A stretch of DNA of 5,608 nt from Candidatus Aphodomonas merdavium (GCA_018715585.1 DVLH01000209.1:1-5608), one strand, 5' to 3'; counted from the first letter of the stretch, positions 1 through 5,608 are shown. Program-made: numbers and translations. The notes: generated from the sequence alone by a model not told the origin.

Positions 1-500
1 ACCTCCGCCGCCGTATCCTCGTTGACGCCCTGATGGGTTTTAAACATCATGTTGAATTTGCGAATGGGCGTAAACTCCTTTTTGCCGCAGACGGGGCAAG
101 GAATGCCCTGTTCGGCGATGAAAGCGGAAAGGCGCTCGTTGTCCCAACCGTCGCCGGAGACGGGGTGCTCCCAATCCTTCGTGAAGTCCTCGATGAGCTT
201 ATCCGCGCGAAAGCGCGCCTTGCACGCTTTGCAGTCCATCAGCGGGTCGTTAAAGCTGGTGACATGGCCGCTGGCCACCCACACCTCGCGGTTCATCAGG
301 ATCGCGGCATCGAGTCCGACGTTATATTTGCTCTCCTGCACAAACTTTTTCCACCAAGCGCGCTTGACGTTATTTTTAAACTCCACGCCCAGCGGGCCAT
401 AGTCCCAGGAGTTGGCAAGCCCGCCATAAATTTCCGAACCGGGATAAATAAACCCTCTGCCCTTGCAAAGCGCGACGAGCTTGTCCATCGTAAGCTCCAC
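1..500 (-). CDS. glyS: Glycyl-tRNA synthetase, alpha2 (class II) type, N-terminal part; 3' end outside the window
   Basis: Charges tRNA-Gly with glycine using ATP, in the cytoplasm. Only the first 166 residues are present; the frame is open to the window edge. Recognised from the N-terminal signature GFIYPGSEIYGGLANSWDYG (residues 16-35), followed by GPLGVEFKNN and AWWKKFV, which are hallmarks of the single-chain bacterial GlyRS rather than the GlyQ/GlyS alpha2-beta2 form. The stretch VASGHVTSFNDPL (75-87) is also conserved. Two CxxC pairs, C90/C93 in DCKACKARFRADK and C135/C138 in IPCPVCGKK, fit the zinc-binding insertion of this family. I chose the GTG at 500-498: it gives MELTMDK, resembling the N-termini of clostridial relatives, and lies 9 nt after AAAGGAG. 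An in-frame ATG at 488-486 is the alternative; it also has a GGAG 6 nt upstream. The gene has its own strong promoter and a leader too short for a T-box. Confidence 0.96.
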   Translation of the reverse strand, partial: MELTMDKLVALCKGRGFIYPGSEIYGGLANSWDYGPLGVEFKNNVKRAWWKKFVQESKYNVGLDAAILMNREVWVASGHVTSFNDPLMDCKACKARFRADKLIEDFTKDWEHPVSGDGWDNERLSAFIAEQGIPCPVCGKKEFTPIRKFNMMFKTHQGVNEDTAAE

Positions 501-506
501 GTATAA

Positions 507-516
507 TCACTCCTTT
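507..516 (-). promoter_or_regulatory. Ribosome binding site of glyS, supports the GTG start
   Basis: On the minus strand the sequence AAAGGAGTGA is close to the full anti-16S complement. AGGAG ends 9 nt before GTG (500-498) but 21 nt before the in-frame ATG (488-486), so it favours the GTG start. Confidence 0.75.
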
Positions 517-532
517 GATTCCAATAGCATGA

Positions 533-561
533 ATAATACCGGCCGCCCACCGTTTTGTCAA
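533..561 (-). promoter_or_regulatory. SigA-type promoter of glyS
   Basis: On the minus strand a perfect -35 box TTGACA (561-556) is separated by exactly 17 bp from a TATTAT -10 box (538-533), one mismatch from consensus. Transcription should start near 526, leaving a leader of only about 25 nt before the GTG start. This predicts strong constitutive expression and leaves no room for a T-box or other riboswitch. Confidence 0.88.
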
Positions 562-577
562 GCAAAATCCGCACTGC

Positions 578-593
578 GGCGCATCTGCGCGCC
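578..593. repeat. Short inverted repeat between the two divergent promoters
   Basis: GGCGC (578-582) and GCGCC (589-593) form a 5-bp stem around a 6-nt spacer, upstream of the glyS -35 box and of the candidate promoter for the plus-strand gene. It could be an operator, but in GC-rich DNA a 5-bp repeat may well be chance. Confidence 0.2.
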
Positions 594-606
594 CCAGGAA
601 GTACCA

Positions 607-636
607 TTGCTTTTCCCGCGTGCGGCACCGTATACT
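607..636 (+). promoter_or_regulatory. Candidate promoter of the DUF3810-like gene
   Basis: TTGCTT (607-612) and TATACT (631-636) are separated by 18 bp. The -10 box is one mismatch from consensus; the -35 box keeps only the TTG core. Initiation near 643 would give a leader of about 30 nt before the ATG at 672. The placement is sensible for the divergent gene, but the match is moderate. Confidence 0.5.
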
Positions 637-671
637 CAACGCATATCCACTCTGTTTTTTGAGGTTTGCAT

Positions 672-1682
672 ATGCGCAAAGGTTTGTTCTTTTTTGCCCG
701 TCTAGGGTGCGCTCTTTGCCCGCTTGCGCTGAGCCTGCTGCTTTTGAGCGCCTGCCAGGCACATCCTGCATGGGCCGTCTGGCTGGGGCGGAATCTACTC
801 GCTCCCTGCTTTGGCGTGCTCGGCCGGCTCTCGGCGCTTTGTCCTTTTCCGGTATGCATTGTGGTGGCGGCAGCGCTTTTTCTCTTTGCTGCCGTGTGCC
901 TGGCGCGCAGGCGCTGGTTTTGCCTTTTCGCCGTGGCGTGTACGCTTGCAGCCGCGCTGATCGGCGGATGGGGGGTGCTCTGCCAGCAGCCGGCATTGAC
1001 GCTCCCGCTGCAAGCCCAATCCTCCTCCGGCGGCCTGCTTGCGCTTTGCCAAACGCTCGCCGCACAGGCGGAGCAAAACGCATGCGAACCGCCGCAAGAG
1101 ATCTTTTCCCTCGTGCCGCACGCACTCGATGCCGCTCTGGACGATCTGCGTGCGCAGGGGATCGATACGCCGCTTGGCAGCTTTGCCGCGCCGCGTGCCT
1201 CGCGCATGTCGGGATTGTTTTCACATTTGCTCATCGAGGGCATGTTTATCCCCTTTACAGGAGAAGCGCTCGTAAACGAGGCCATGCCGGCGTGCTGCCT
1301 CCCCTTTGTCGCCTGTCATGAGGCGGCGCATGCGCGCGGTTTTGCCCGTGAGGAAGACGCCAATCTGCTCGCCTATCTTGCCTGCTCGGCCTCGCAGGAA
1401 CCGTATTTCCGCTTCAGCGGCGCTGTCTGCGCGCTTTCCTTTGCGATGGATGCGCTGCGGGAAACGGACGCTGCTGCGCACGCTGCGCTCTATGATGCAC
1501 TTCCCGAGCGCGTCCGTCAAGCACTTGAGGATAGAAGCGCATTTTGGCAACCATACCGTCGGACACGCGCCGCAGCCATCTCCGTCAGCGTTAATGAGAG
1601 CTATTTGAACACGTTAGGATCGCAACAGGAAGGGATCGCCTCCTATGGCGGGTTTGTTGAAACGCTGCTAAAAATTCAATAA
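672..1682 (+). CDS. DUF3810-like membrane protein with HExxH zinc-metallopeptidase motif
   Basis: A 336-residue protein. The N-terminus is hydrophobic (about residues 5-28), followed by a second membrane segment at about 59-77 and a third at about 82-103, then a large soluble domain. The key motif is CHEAAHARGFAREEDAN (215-231): H216, E217 and H220 form an HExxH zinc site, with G223 and E227/E228 following, then LLAYLACSAS. This layout (HExxH, GFA, acidic, AN, LAYLAC) and the C-terminal NESYLNTLG...GIASYGG match my recollection of the DUF3810 family, whose activity is not established. A membrane-bound metallopeptidase role is inferred. I chose the ATG at 672 because GAGG (661-664) lies 7 nt upstream; the in-frame TTG at 666 is too close to that site. 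The protein is unusually cysteine-rich (17 Cys by my count). It is a single gene, divergent from glyS and convergent with the cdaA cluster. Confidence 0.88.
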   Translation: MRKGLFFFARLGCALCPLALSLLLLSACQAHPAWAVWLGRNLLAPCFGVLGRLSALCPFPVCIVVAAALFLFAAVCLARRRWFCLFAVACTLAAALIGGWGVLCQQPALTLPLQAQSSSGGLLALCQTLAAQAEQNACEPPQEIFSLVPHALDAALDDLRAQGIDTPLGSFAAPRASRMSGLFSHLLIEGMFIPFTGEALVNEAMPACCLPFVACHEAAHARGFAREEDANLLAYLACSASQEPYFRFSGAVCALSFAMDALRETDAAAHAALYDALPERVRQALEDRSAFWQPYRRTRAAAISVSVNESYLNTLGSQQEGIASYGGFVETLLKIQ

Positions 1683-1770
1683 ACGCCGCTTGTACCCGTA
1701 TATTTTTCCCTGCGCGTCATCTGCAAGCGCAGCAGCCTTTCTACAAGCCTTTGAACATACGCCTGTTTTT
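1683..1770. other. Intergenic DNA after the DUF3810-like gene, no clear plus-strand terminator
   Basis: A 7-bp inverted repeat, GCTTGTA (1688-1694) and TACAAGC (1742-1748), flanks a 47-nt interior that itself holds a small TGCGC/GCGCA stem. No T-tract follows, so I do not call it an intrinsic terminator. Nothing coding is seen here. Confidence 0.35.
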
Positions 1771-1800
1771 AAAAAAACCGCCCGCTAGGTAGGCGGGCAG
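1771..1800 (-). terminator. Intrinsic terminator of the minus-strand cdaA-cdaR-membrane protein cluster
   Basis: Read on the minus strand, CTGCCCGC (1800-1793) pairs with GCGGGCGG (1785-1778) across a 7-nt loop, giving an 8-bp GC-rich stem with one G-T pair, followed at once by seven T (1777-1771). It lies about 100 bp past the stop codon at 1898. On the plus strand the hairpin lacks a following T-tract, so it should act in one direction only. Confidence 0.9.
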
Positions 1801-1897
1801 TGTATTCAAGAATTTTTTGAGTGTATTTTTGTTTTTAGTTTTTCCCGAAGATATTTTTTCTGGCACGGAATCAAGAAAGTCTCTAGCAACGCAAATA
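1801..1897 (-). other. AT-rich 3' untranslated stretch after the acidic-repeat gene
   Basis: About 97 bp between the stop codon of the minus-strand gene and its terminator. It is A-rich on the minus strand, in contrast to the GC-rich coding DNA around it. I see no coding potential and no clear stem in it. Confidence 0.5.
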
Positions 1898-3187
1898 CTA
1901 GCGTCCGGAATCATATTCATCATCCTGCCTACGCCGCGTGCCGTCCGGCATGGCGGCGGCATGAAATGCCGCGCCCTCAACCGGCATTGGTGGAAGGCCC
2001 GAAACGGCCTCTTCCTCCTCGCCCGAGAGCGAGAGCAGCCGTTTGCGTTTGAGCGGTTTAGCATATCCCGTTCCCTTCCAATCTTTTTCCGGGGCGGGAA
2101 CGACAAGCCGTGCGGGACGAGCATCCATATGCTTAGGCTGATGGTGTTGTACCTCCTCGCCACCCATCGAGCGGGAGCGGCCGGCACGACGGCTTTCGCG
2201 GACACTGCGCCTCCGTCTGTGAACGGCTTGTGCCTCCTCGTAGTGGGCAGGCCAAGTACCATATTGCGCCGCTTCCTCCGGCTCATCCGCAGCGTCAAAG
2301 GCGCCGTCCTGCACCTCCGGATCGTCCCAGGATTGCGGCGCTTCCGGTTCCTCCGCAGCGTAGGCATCTTCCGGCATGCTGGTCGGCGGCTGCATCGGCC
2401 AATAGCCTCTTGCCACGCCATAGCCAACCGCTTCCTCCGGCTCATCCGCGGCGTCAAAGGCGCCGTCCTGCGCCTCCGGATCGTCCCAGGATTGCGGCGC
2501 CGCCGGTTCATCCGCAGCGTAGGCATCTTCCGGCATGCTTGTAGGCGGCTGCATCGGCCAATAGCCTCTCGCCGCGCCGTAGCCAGCCGGTTCCTCCGGC
2601 CCATCCGCAGCGTCGAAGGCGTCCTGCACCTCCGTATCATCCCAGGACTGCAGCGGTTGTGCCGCAGCATATGGATAATCAGGCTCTACTTCCTGGCTAT
2701 CCGCAGGATCCAGCGACTCGTCAATATCCATCTCGTCGGGTGTAACAGCCCAAGGATCATGCCCTGGCGGATCCGTCTCCAACACTTCCGGCGTTTCCAA
2801 CGCCAAATTCTCTGCCCAGTCCGGATCCACCTCGGAAAGCGTGCGCAGCGTCATATCCGTCCAGTCCGCATGCTGAATGGGAGCAATTTCTTCCTCTTCC
2901 TCCGGCGCATAATAGAGGCCACCGTCTTTCCAGCGTTCCTTTTCTTCCGGGGAAACGGGCACTTTTTTGCCGAAAATGAGGCGCAGCGGCCGCCAGCGGA
3001 TCATCCAGATCAGCCAGTCGATAACCAATCCCGCGACGACAATCGCAAGCAGCCAGCTCTTCCAGTGTGAGAGGACAAGCCGGTACAGCGTCTCCCCGCC
3101 ACCGGAAAGAACGGACCAAAACCAATCGTTGACGGTGCGCATCCAGCCCAGCAGCACCGTATAGATGGTCGTCCCCAGTTCCGACAT
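1898..3187 (-). CDS. Unrecognised membrane-anchored protein with acidic 53-residue tandem repeats and a basic C-terminal patch
   Basis: A 429-residue protein whose family I do not recognise. The N-terminus is aromatic-rich and weakly hydrophobic (7-28). One clear membrane segment follows at about 46-63 (LLAIVVAGLVIDWLIWMI), then RWRPLRLIFGKK. The heavier positive charge after the segment suggests the long C-terminal tail is cytoplasmic. Residues 79-320 are strongly acidic, including EEEEE (96-100), and contain two full and one partial copies of a 53-residue repeat (about 177-320) with SWDDPE, GAFDAADEPEEA, GYWPMQPPTSMPEDAYAA. Residues 323-383 are basic (RRRR at 324-327, RESRRAGRSRS, LKRKR). 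The start at 3187 is supported by AGGAG (3200-3196) 8 nt upstream. It lies downstream of cdaR and before a strong terminator, so probable co-transcription suggests a link to cyclic di-AMP or the cell envelope; no function can be read directly. Although low in complexity, the frame ends in a proper stop and has sensible signals. Confidence 0.83.
   Translation of the reverse strand: MSELGTTIYTVLLGWMRTVNDWFWSVLSGGGETLYRLVLSHWKSWLLAIVVAGLVIDWLIWMIRWRPLRLIFGKKVPVSPEEKERWKDGGLYYAPEEEEEIAPIQHADWTDMTLRTLSEVDPDWAENLALETPEVLETDPPGHDPWAVTPDEMDIDESLDPADSQEVEPDYPYAAAQPLQSWDDTEVQDAFDAADGPEEPAGYGAARGYWPMQPPTSMPEDAYAADEPAAPQSWDDPEAQDGAFDAADEPEEAVGYGVARGYWPMQPPTSMPEDAYAAEEPEAPQSWDDPEVQDGAFDAADEPEEAAQYGTWPAHYEEAQAVHRRRRSVRESRRAGRSRSMGGEEVQHHQPKHMDARPARLVVPAPEKDWKGTGYAKPLKRKRLLSLSGEEEEAVSGLPPMPVEGAAFHAAAMPDGTRRRQDDEYDSGR
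2280..2674 (-). repeat. In-frame 159-bp tandem repeat, two full copies plus a partial third
   Basis: Copies start at 2280, 2439 and 2598, exactly 159 bp apart, and encode the 53-residue unit of the acidic protein. The two full copies differ at about 12 of 159 positions by eye (about 92% identical). The partial third copy (about 2598-2674) is more diverged and lacks 9 bp in total. A module of 15 bp related to ggctcatccgcagcg recurs at 2280, 2346, 2439, 2505 and 2598, with alternating spacing of 66 and 93 bp, so each unit contains an internal sub-repeat. Confidence 0.92.
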
Positions 3188-3215
3188 GTGCCCTTCTCCT
3201 TCTTTCTAAAATCCA

Positions 3216-3236
3216 CGGCCGCCAGTGTCCCGGCCG
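3216..3236 (-). other. GC-rich hairpin just upstream of the acidic-repeat gene
   Basis: CGGCCG at 3216-3221 and again at 3231-3236 can pair as a 6-bp stem around a 9-nt loop, roughly 16 nt upstream of the AGGAG of the next gene. It is outside the ribosome binding site itself. It may influence translation or RNA stability, or be chance in GC-rich DNA. Confidence 0.35.
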
Positions 3237-3273
3237 CAAGGGAATGCGCTGTTTATCCAGATGGATACAAACA

Positions 3274-3300
3274 TCCCCCGGTATTCAACGCGCCGGGGGA
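3274..3300 (-). terminator. Strong intercistronic hairpin after cdaR, possible weak or partial terminator
   Basis: TCCCCCGG and CCGGGGGA (3300-3293 and 3281-3274 on the minus strand) form a perfect 8-bp stem with an 11-nt loop, starting about 30 nt after the cdaR stop. The following minus-strand sequence, TGTTTGTAT, is T-rich but interrupted, so termination would be partial. Alternatively it is an RNA-processing or stability element between cdaR and the next gene. Confidence 0.5.
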
Positions 3301-3328
3301 CAAAAATCATTCATCGCAACGCGCAAAT

Positions 3329-4666
3329 TTATTCGTCGTCTGCTGCCGTTTCGGCCGTAATCGTCAAGGTAACGGTCGGCTGTTGCGGCGTAAAATCGTA
3401 TGTCTCCGTACCATCTACGCGGCATTGAACCGGCGCGTTATAAACGCCTTCCTCCAAGCCTTCGGCGTTTACGTAAAGATGGACGGACGAAGCCTCAAGC
3501 CCCTCCACATCCTGGTACGCGCCGCTGATCACGGCGCTGAGCACCGTGCGGCTCAAGCGCGCCGTCAAGCCCGGGGCGAGGTTTTCCACCAGCACGGGCA
3601 GATAGGTATAGGTGTGCGTATGCGTCGCCGGAATGATGTTAACATTGACCGATACTTCCTTGGCGGAACAGTACACATACGACGAAGCCCCCTGCAACGG
3701 TACCGTAACGAGGATGCTTTCCGTCGCATTGTCCACGTTCACCGCATTTTGCAGGAAAATAGCCTCCAAATAGTCCAGCGTTTCCGCGCTGTCGGCAACC
3801 GTCACCAGCGATGGGGAAATGCTGACACCTCCGACAATGTAGCCGTGCGCCGGCGTACCGGTGATGGCGCTGGCCATATCCACGGACACTTCTCGCGTCG
3901 GCAGTACATCGCAGTCCACCCGCGCCGAATTGACAGAAACCGATTCAGACGTAATTGTAATCAGCGAAGAATCGACCTGTGTCCCGTCCGCCGTTTCCAG
4001 CTTTATCGGCAACGTAAAGCTTGCCGATTCAATGTCTGTCGACAGGCTCTCCAGCGGCAGCTCTACCACCGCACGGCGCACTTGGTCGACCAGCGAGGCC
4101 GGACCGCTGACGGTCACCATCGACGGATCGCTCGTAGGTGTCGAATACCACAGCCCTTCCGACGCCTGCCCCGTCTTGCGCACGACGACAGGCACACGGC
4201 TACGCGTGATGTAGCGCTCCACCATCACCTTCATCGATGCCGGTTCAAAACCGGTCACTTCGCCGTACGTGCTGTAGGCAGAGGTAAAAAAGACCTCCTG
4301 CTCTCCCTCGCCCGTGATTTGCGTTAAATCCAAGCGCGGCGAAAAGCTGACCGCCGTCGCTTTATCATAATTTCCCTGCGAAACCTGCGCTGTCATTTCC
4401 ACCAGGATCGGCTCCGACGTCAAATCGTCCATGACGATATAGCCGCGGCTGCGCAGCGTGTCAGCGCCTGTGACGGAAACGGTGGCGGAAAACACCTTTT
4501 CCCGCGTCAGCGTTGGATCAGATGCGATGACGACCATCCAGAAAAAAACGGCAAGCAGCACCGCGAACAATTTCACAAAAAGATGCTGGCGCAGCCGGTT
4601 CCAGATCAAGCGAATCCATGAATCCGGCCGGGGCGCACCTGGCTTTTTGTGCGTTTGCGTCTGCAT
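3329..4666 (-). CDS. cdaR: CdaR-like YbbR-domain protein, regulator of diadenylate cyclase
   Basis: A 445-residue protein with a short basic cytoplasmic N-terminus (1-28), one membrane segment at about 29-48 (LFVKLFAVLLAVFFWMVVIA) and a large extracytoplasmic part. The latter reads as four consecutive YbbR-type domains at about 55-150, 155-250, 255-345 and 350-440. The family signature is clearest as TVSGPASLVDQVRRAVVELP (185-204), and VTVADSAETLDYLEAI is the equivalent in domain three. Length and layout fit CdaR, which binds CdaA at the membrane and modulates cyclic di-AMP synthesis in Bacillus and Listeria. The start at 4666 is preceded by AGGAGG (4676-4671) with a short 4-nt spacing. It follows cdaA by 55 bp with no terminator between, so the two form an operon. 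A histidine/threonine run, THTHTYTY (348-355), sits at the start of domain four. The end of the protein is acidic. Confidence 0.93.
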   Translation of the reverse strand: MQTQTHKKPGAPRPDSWIRLIWNRLRQHLFVKLFAVLLAVFFWMVVIASDPTLTREKVFSATVSVTGADTLRSRGYIVMDDLTSEPILVEMTAQVSQGNYDKATAVSFSPRLDLTQITGEGEQEVFFTSAYSTYGEVTGFEPASMKVMVERYITRSRVPVVVRKTGQASEGLWYSTPTSDPSMVTVSGPASLVDQVRRAVVELPLESLSTDIESASFTLPIKLETADGTQVDSSLITITSESVSVNSARVDCDVLPTREVSVDMASAITGTPAHGYIVGGVSISPSLVTVADSAETLDYLEAIFLQNAVNVDNATESILVTVPLQGASSYVYCSAKEVSVNVNIIPATHTHTYTYLPVLVENLAPGLTARLSRTVLSAVISGAYQDVEGLEASSVHLYVNAEGLEEGVYNAPVQCRVDGTETYDFTPQQPTVTLTITAETAADDE

Positions 4667-4721
4667 AGTCCCTCCTGTTGAATCGTTTTTCTTCCGTCGC
4701 GCGGCACAGGGCCGCTTATTT

Positions 4722-5594
4722 TTATTTCTTCACGCCATGGCGGCCCTTGGGGGAAAACAACAAGGCAAACAGGCTGCTTCCTGCCGTGTTTTCTTCGCCG
4801 TAAATTTCCTCCAGCAGCTGGCGGAGCCCTGCGGCGTCTAAATAGCGCGTCAACCGCCCGCCCCGTGCCATGGAAATAATGCCCGTCTCTTCGGAGACGA
4901 TCAGCGTAACGCTGTCGGTCATTTCCGAAACACCCAGCGCCGCACGGTGGCGCGTGCCCAACTCGCGGCTGATGCCCGTATCCTGGCTGAGCGTCAAAAT
5001 GCAAGCAGCCGCCTCAATGCGAAGGCCGCGAATGATCACGGCGCCGTCATGAAGGGGCGTATTCGGCTCAAAGATGTTTTCAATCAGCGGGGCGGAAATT
5101 TCCGCGTCGATGCGCGTACCGGTATCGATAACGTCCTGTAGGCCGGTTTTGCGCTCAATCACCACAAGCGCACCCACGCGGCGGCGGGAAAGATTGACAA
5201 GCGCAGAGATGATCTCCTCGATAACCCCCGCTGAAACGCCGCGCTCTTTTTTGTCCGCTGCCCGCAGGCGGCTGGCTGTGCCTGCGCGGCCAATATGCTC
5301 CAGCGCCCTGCGCAGCTCGTCCTGGAAGAGAACGACGAGCACCACCGCACCGCTGTTGACCACCAACTGCAAAATCCAGTTAAGCGCTTTGAAGCCGAGC
5401 CAGTCGCTGATCCAATAGAGCAGGAACAGCGCGCCCAACCCTTTGAGCACCTGTGTGGCACGCGTATCCTTGGCAAGCATGAGCAGCTTGTAAAGCAGGA
5501 ACGCCACTACGGCAATATCCAGCACGTCCACAATGGTGGGCCGACTAATAATCGACCACAGCAGGCTGGTTAGCTGGCGCCAAAACTGCTGCAT
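4722..5594 (-). CDS. cdaA: Membrane-bound diadenylate cyclase CdaA
   Basis: Condenses two ATP into cyclic di-AMP, the second messenger that controls potassium and osmolyte balance and cell-wall homeostasis in Firmicutes. The 290-residue protein has three membrane segments at about 22-40, 46-64 and 68-90, then the DAC catalytic domain from about 92 to 250. Both catalytic signatures are intact: DGA at 183-185 within EPNTPLHDGAVII, and RHR at 215-217 within ELGTRHRAALGVSE. Length and architecture match the CdaA (YbbP) class rather than the soluble DisA or CdaS forms. The C-terminus (about 255-290) is a variable tail ending in basic residues. The ATG at 5594-5592 is preceded by AGAGAGGA ending 6 nt upstream, at the very edge of the window. 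The promoter is outside the window. It is first in the visible minus-strand cluster with cdaR. Confidence 0.97.
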   Translation of the reverse strand: MQQFWRQLTSLLWSIISRPTIVDVLDIAVVAFLLYKLLMLAKDTRATQVLKGLGALFLLYWISDWLGFKALNWILQLVVNSGAVVLVVLFQDELRRALEHIGRAGTASRLRAADKKERGVSAGVIEEIISALVNLSRRRVGALVVIERKTGLQDVIDTGTRIDAEISAPLIENIFEPNTPLHDGAVIIRGLRIEAAACILTLSQDTGISRELGTRHRAALGVSEMTDSVTLIVSEETGIISMARGGRLTRYLDAAGLRQLLEEIYGEENTAGSSLFALLFSPKGRHGVKK

Positions 5595-5608
5595 GCGCGT
5601 TCCTCTCT

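Noticed and set aside
481..507. Plus-strand TATAAT at 502-507 as promoter of the DUF3810-like gene
   Set aside because: The only -35-like box (TTGTCC, 481-486) gives a 15-bp spacer, and the site lies in the glyS leader and start. The candidate at 607-636 is better placed.
735..758. Lipoprotein signal (LSAC lipobox-like, Cys28) at the N-terminus of the DUF3810-like protein
   Set aside because: The motif matches a lipobox loosely, but this part is the first membrane segment of a multi-pass protein in the family, so cleavage at Cys28 is unlikely.
296..1285. Long minus-strand open frames (to 1285 and 1224) overlapping the divergent region
   Set aside because: They run out of frame through the start of glyS and antisense to the DUF3810-like gene, with low-complexity Arg/Ala-rich sequence and no domain.
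2280..2674. CRISPR array or intergenic satellite
   Set aside because: The repeats are 159 bp, directly abutting, in frame and part of a coding sequence; there are no unique spacers.
1817..3070. 417-codon open frame on the plus strand
   Set aside because: It is the antisense shadow of the acidic-repeat gene. It is very rich in Arg, Leu and His, has no ribosome binding site, and its length is explained by the GC-rich repeats on the other strand.
3636..3679. Metal-binding site from the THTHTYTY run in CdaR
   Set aside because: Only two histidines occur in a beta-strand-like stretch, without further ligands nearby; it looks like a compositional quirk.
3188..4327. 379-codon open frame on the plus strand
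   Set aside because: It is antisense to cdaR, has an Arg/His-rich composition and no recognisable domain, while the minus strand gives a clear YbbR protein.

Overview
The window looks like a chromosomal segment of a moderately GC-rich Firmicute, most likely a Clostridia-type anaerobe. The evidence is the class II alpha2-type glycyl-tRNA synthetase with its zinc-binding CxxC pairs, the adjacent cdaA-cdaR pair that is typical of Firmicutes, a DUF3810-type membrane protein, strong AGGAG-like ribosome binding sites and SigA-like promoters. I see no mobile element, tRNA, rRNA or CRISPR array.

Layout. Positions 1-500 (minus) hold the 5' part of glyS, cut by the left edge. A 171-bp divergent intergenic region (501-671) carries an excellent SigA-type promoter for glyS on the minus strand and a weaker candidate promoter for the plus-strand gene. 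Positions 672-1682 (plus) encode a DUF3810-like membrane protein with an HExxH motif. Positions 1683-1897 are a convergent intergenic region with a clear intrinsic terminator for the minus-strand genes. Positions 1898-5594 form a minus-strand cluster, transcribed cdaA (4722-5594), then cdaR (3329-4666), then an unrecognised 429-residue membrane-anchored protein (1898-3187). A 141-bp gap containing two hairpins separates cdaR from the last gene.

How the genes work together. CdaA makes the second messenger cyclic di-AMP from ATP at the membrane, and CdaR is its extracytoplasmic YbbR-domain regulator. In many Firmicutes the next gene is glmM. Here that position is taken by a protein with one clear membrane segment, a long acidic tail built on 53-residue tandem repeats, and a basic patch near the C-terminus. 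It lies before a single terminator and is probably co-transcribed at least in part with cdaA-cdaR. It is the most interesting item in the window, as a possible lineage-specific partner of the cyclic di-AMP synthesis complex. That role is inferred from position only.

glyS and the DUF3810 gene are divergent and share a regulatory region but have no obvious functional link.
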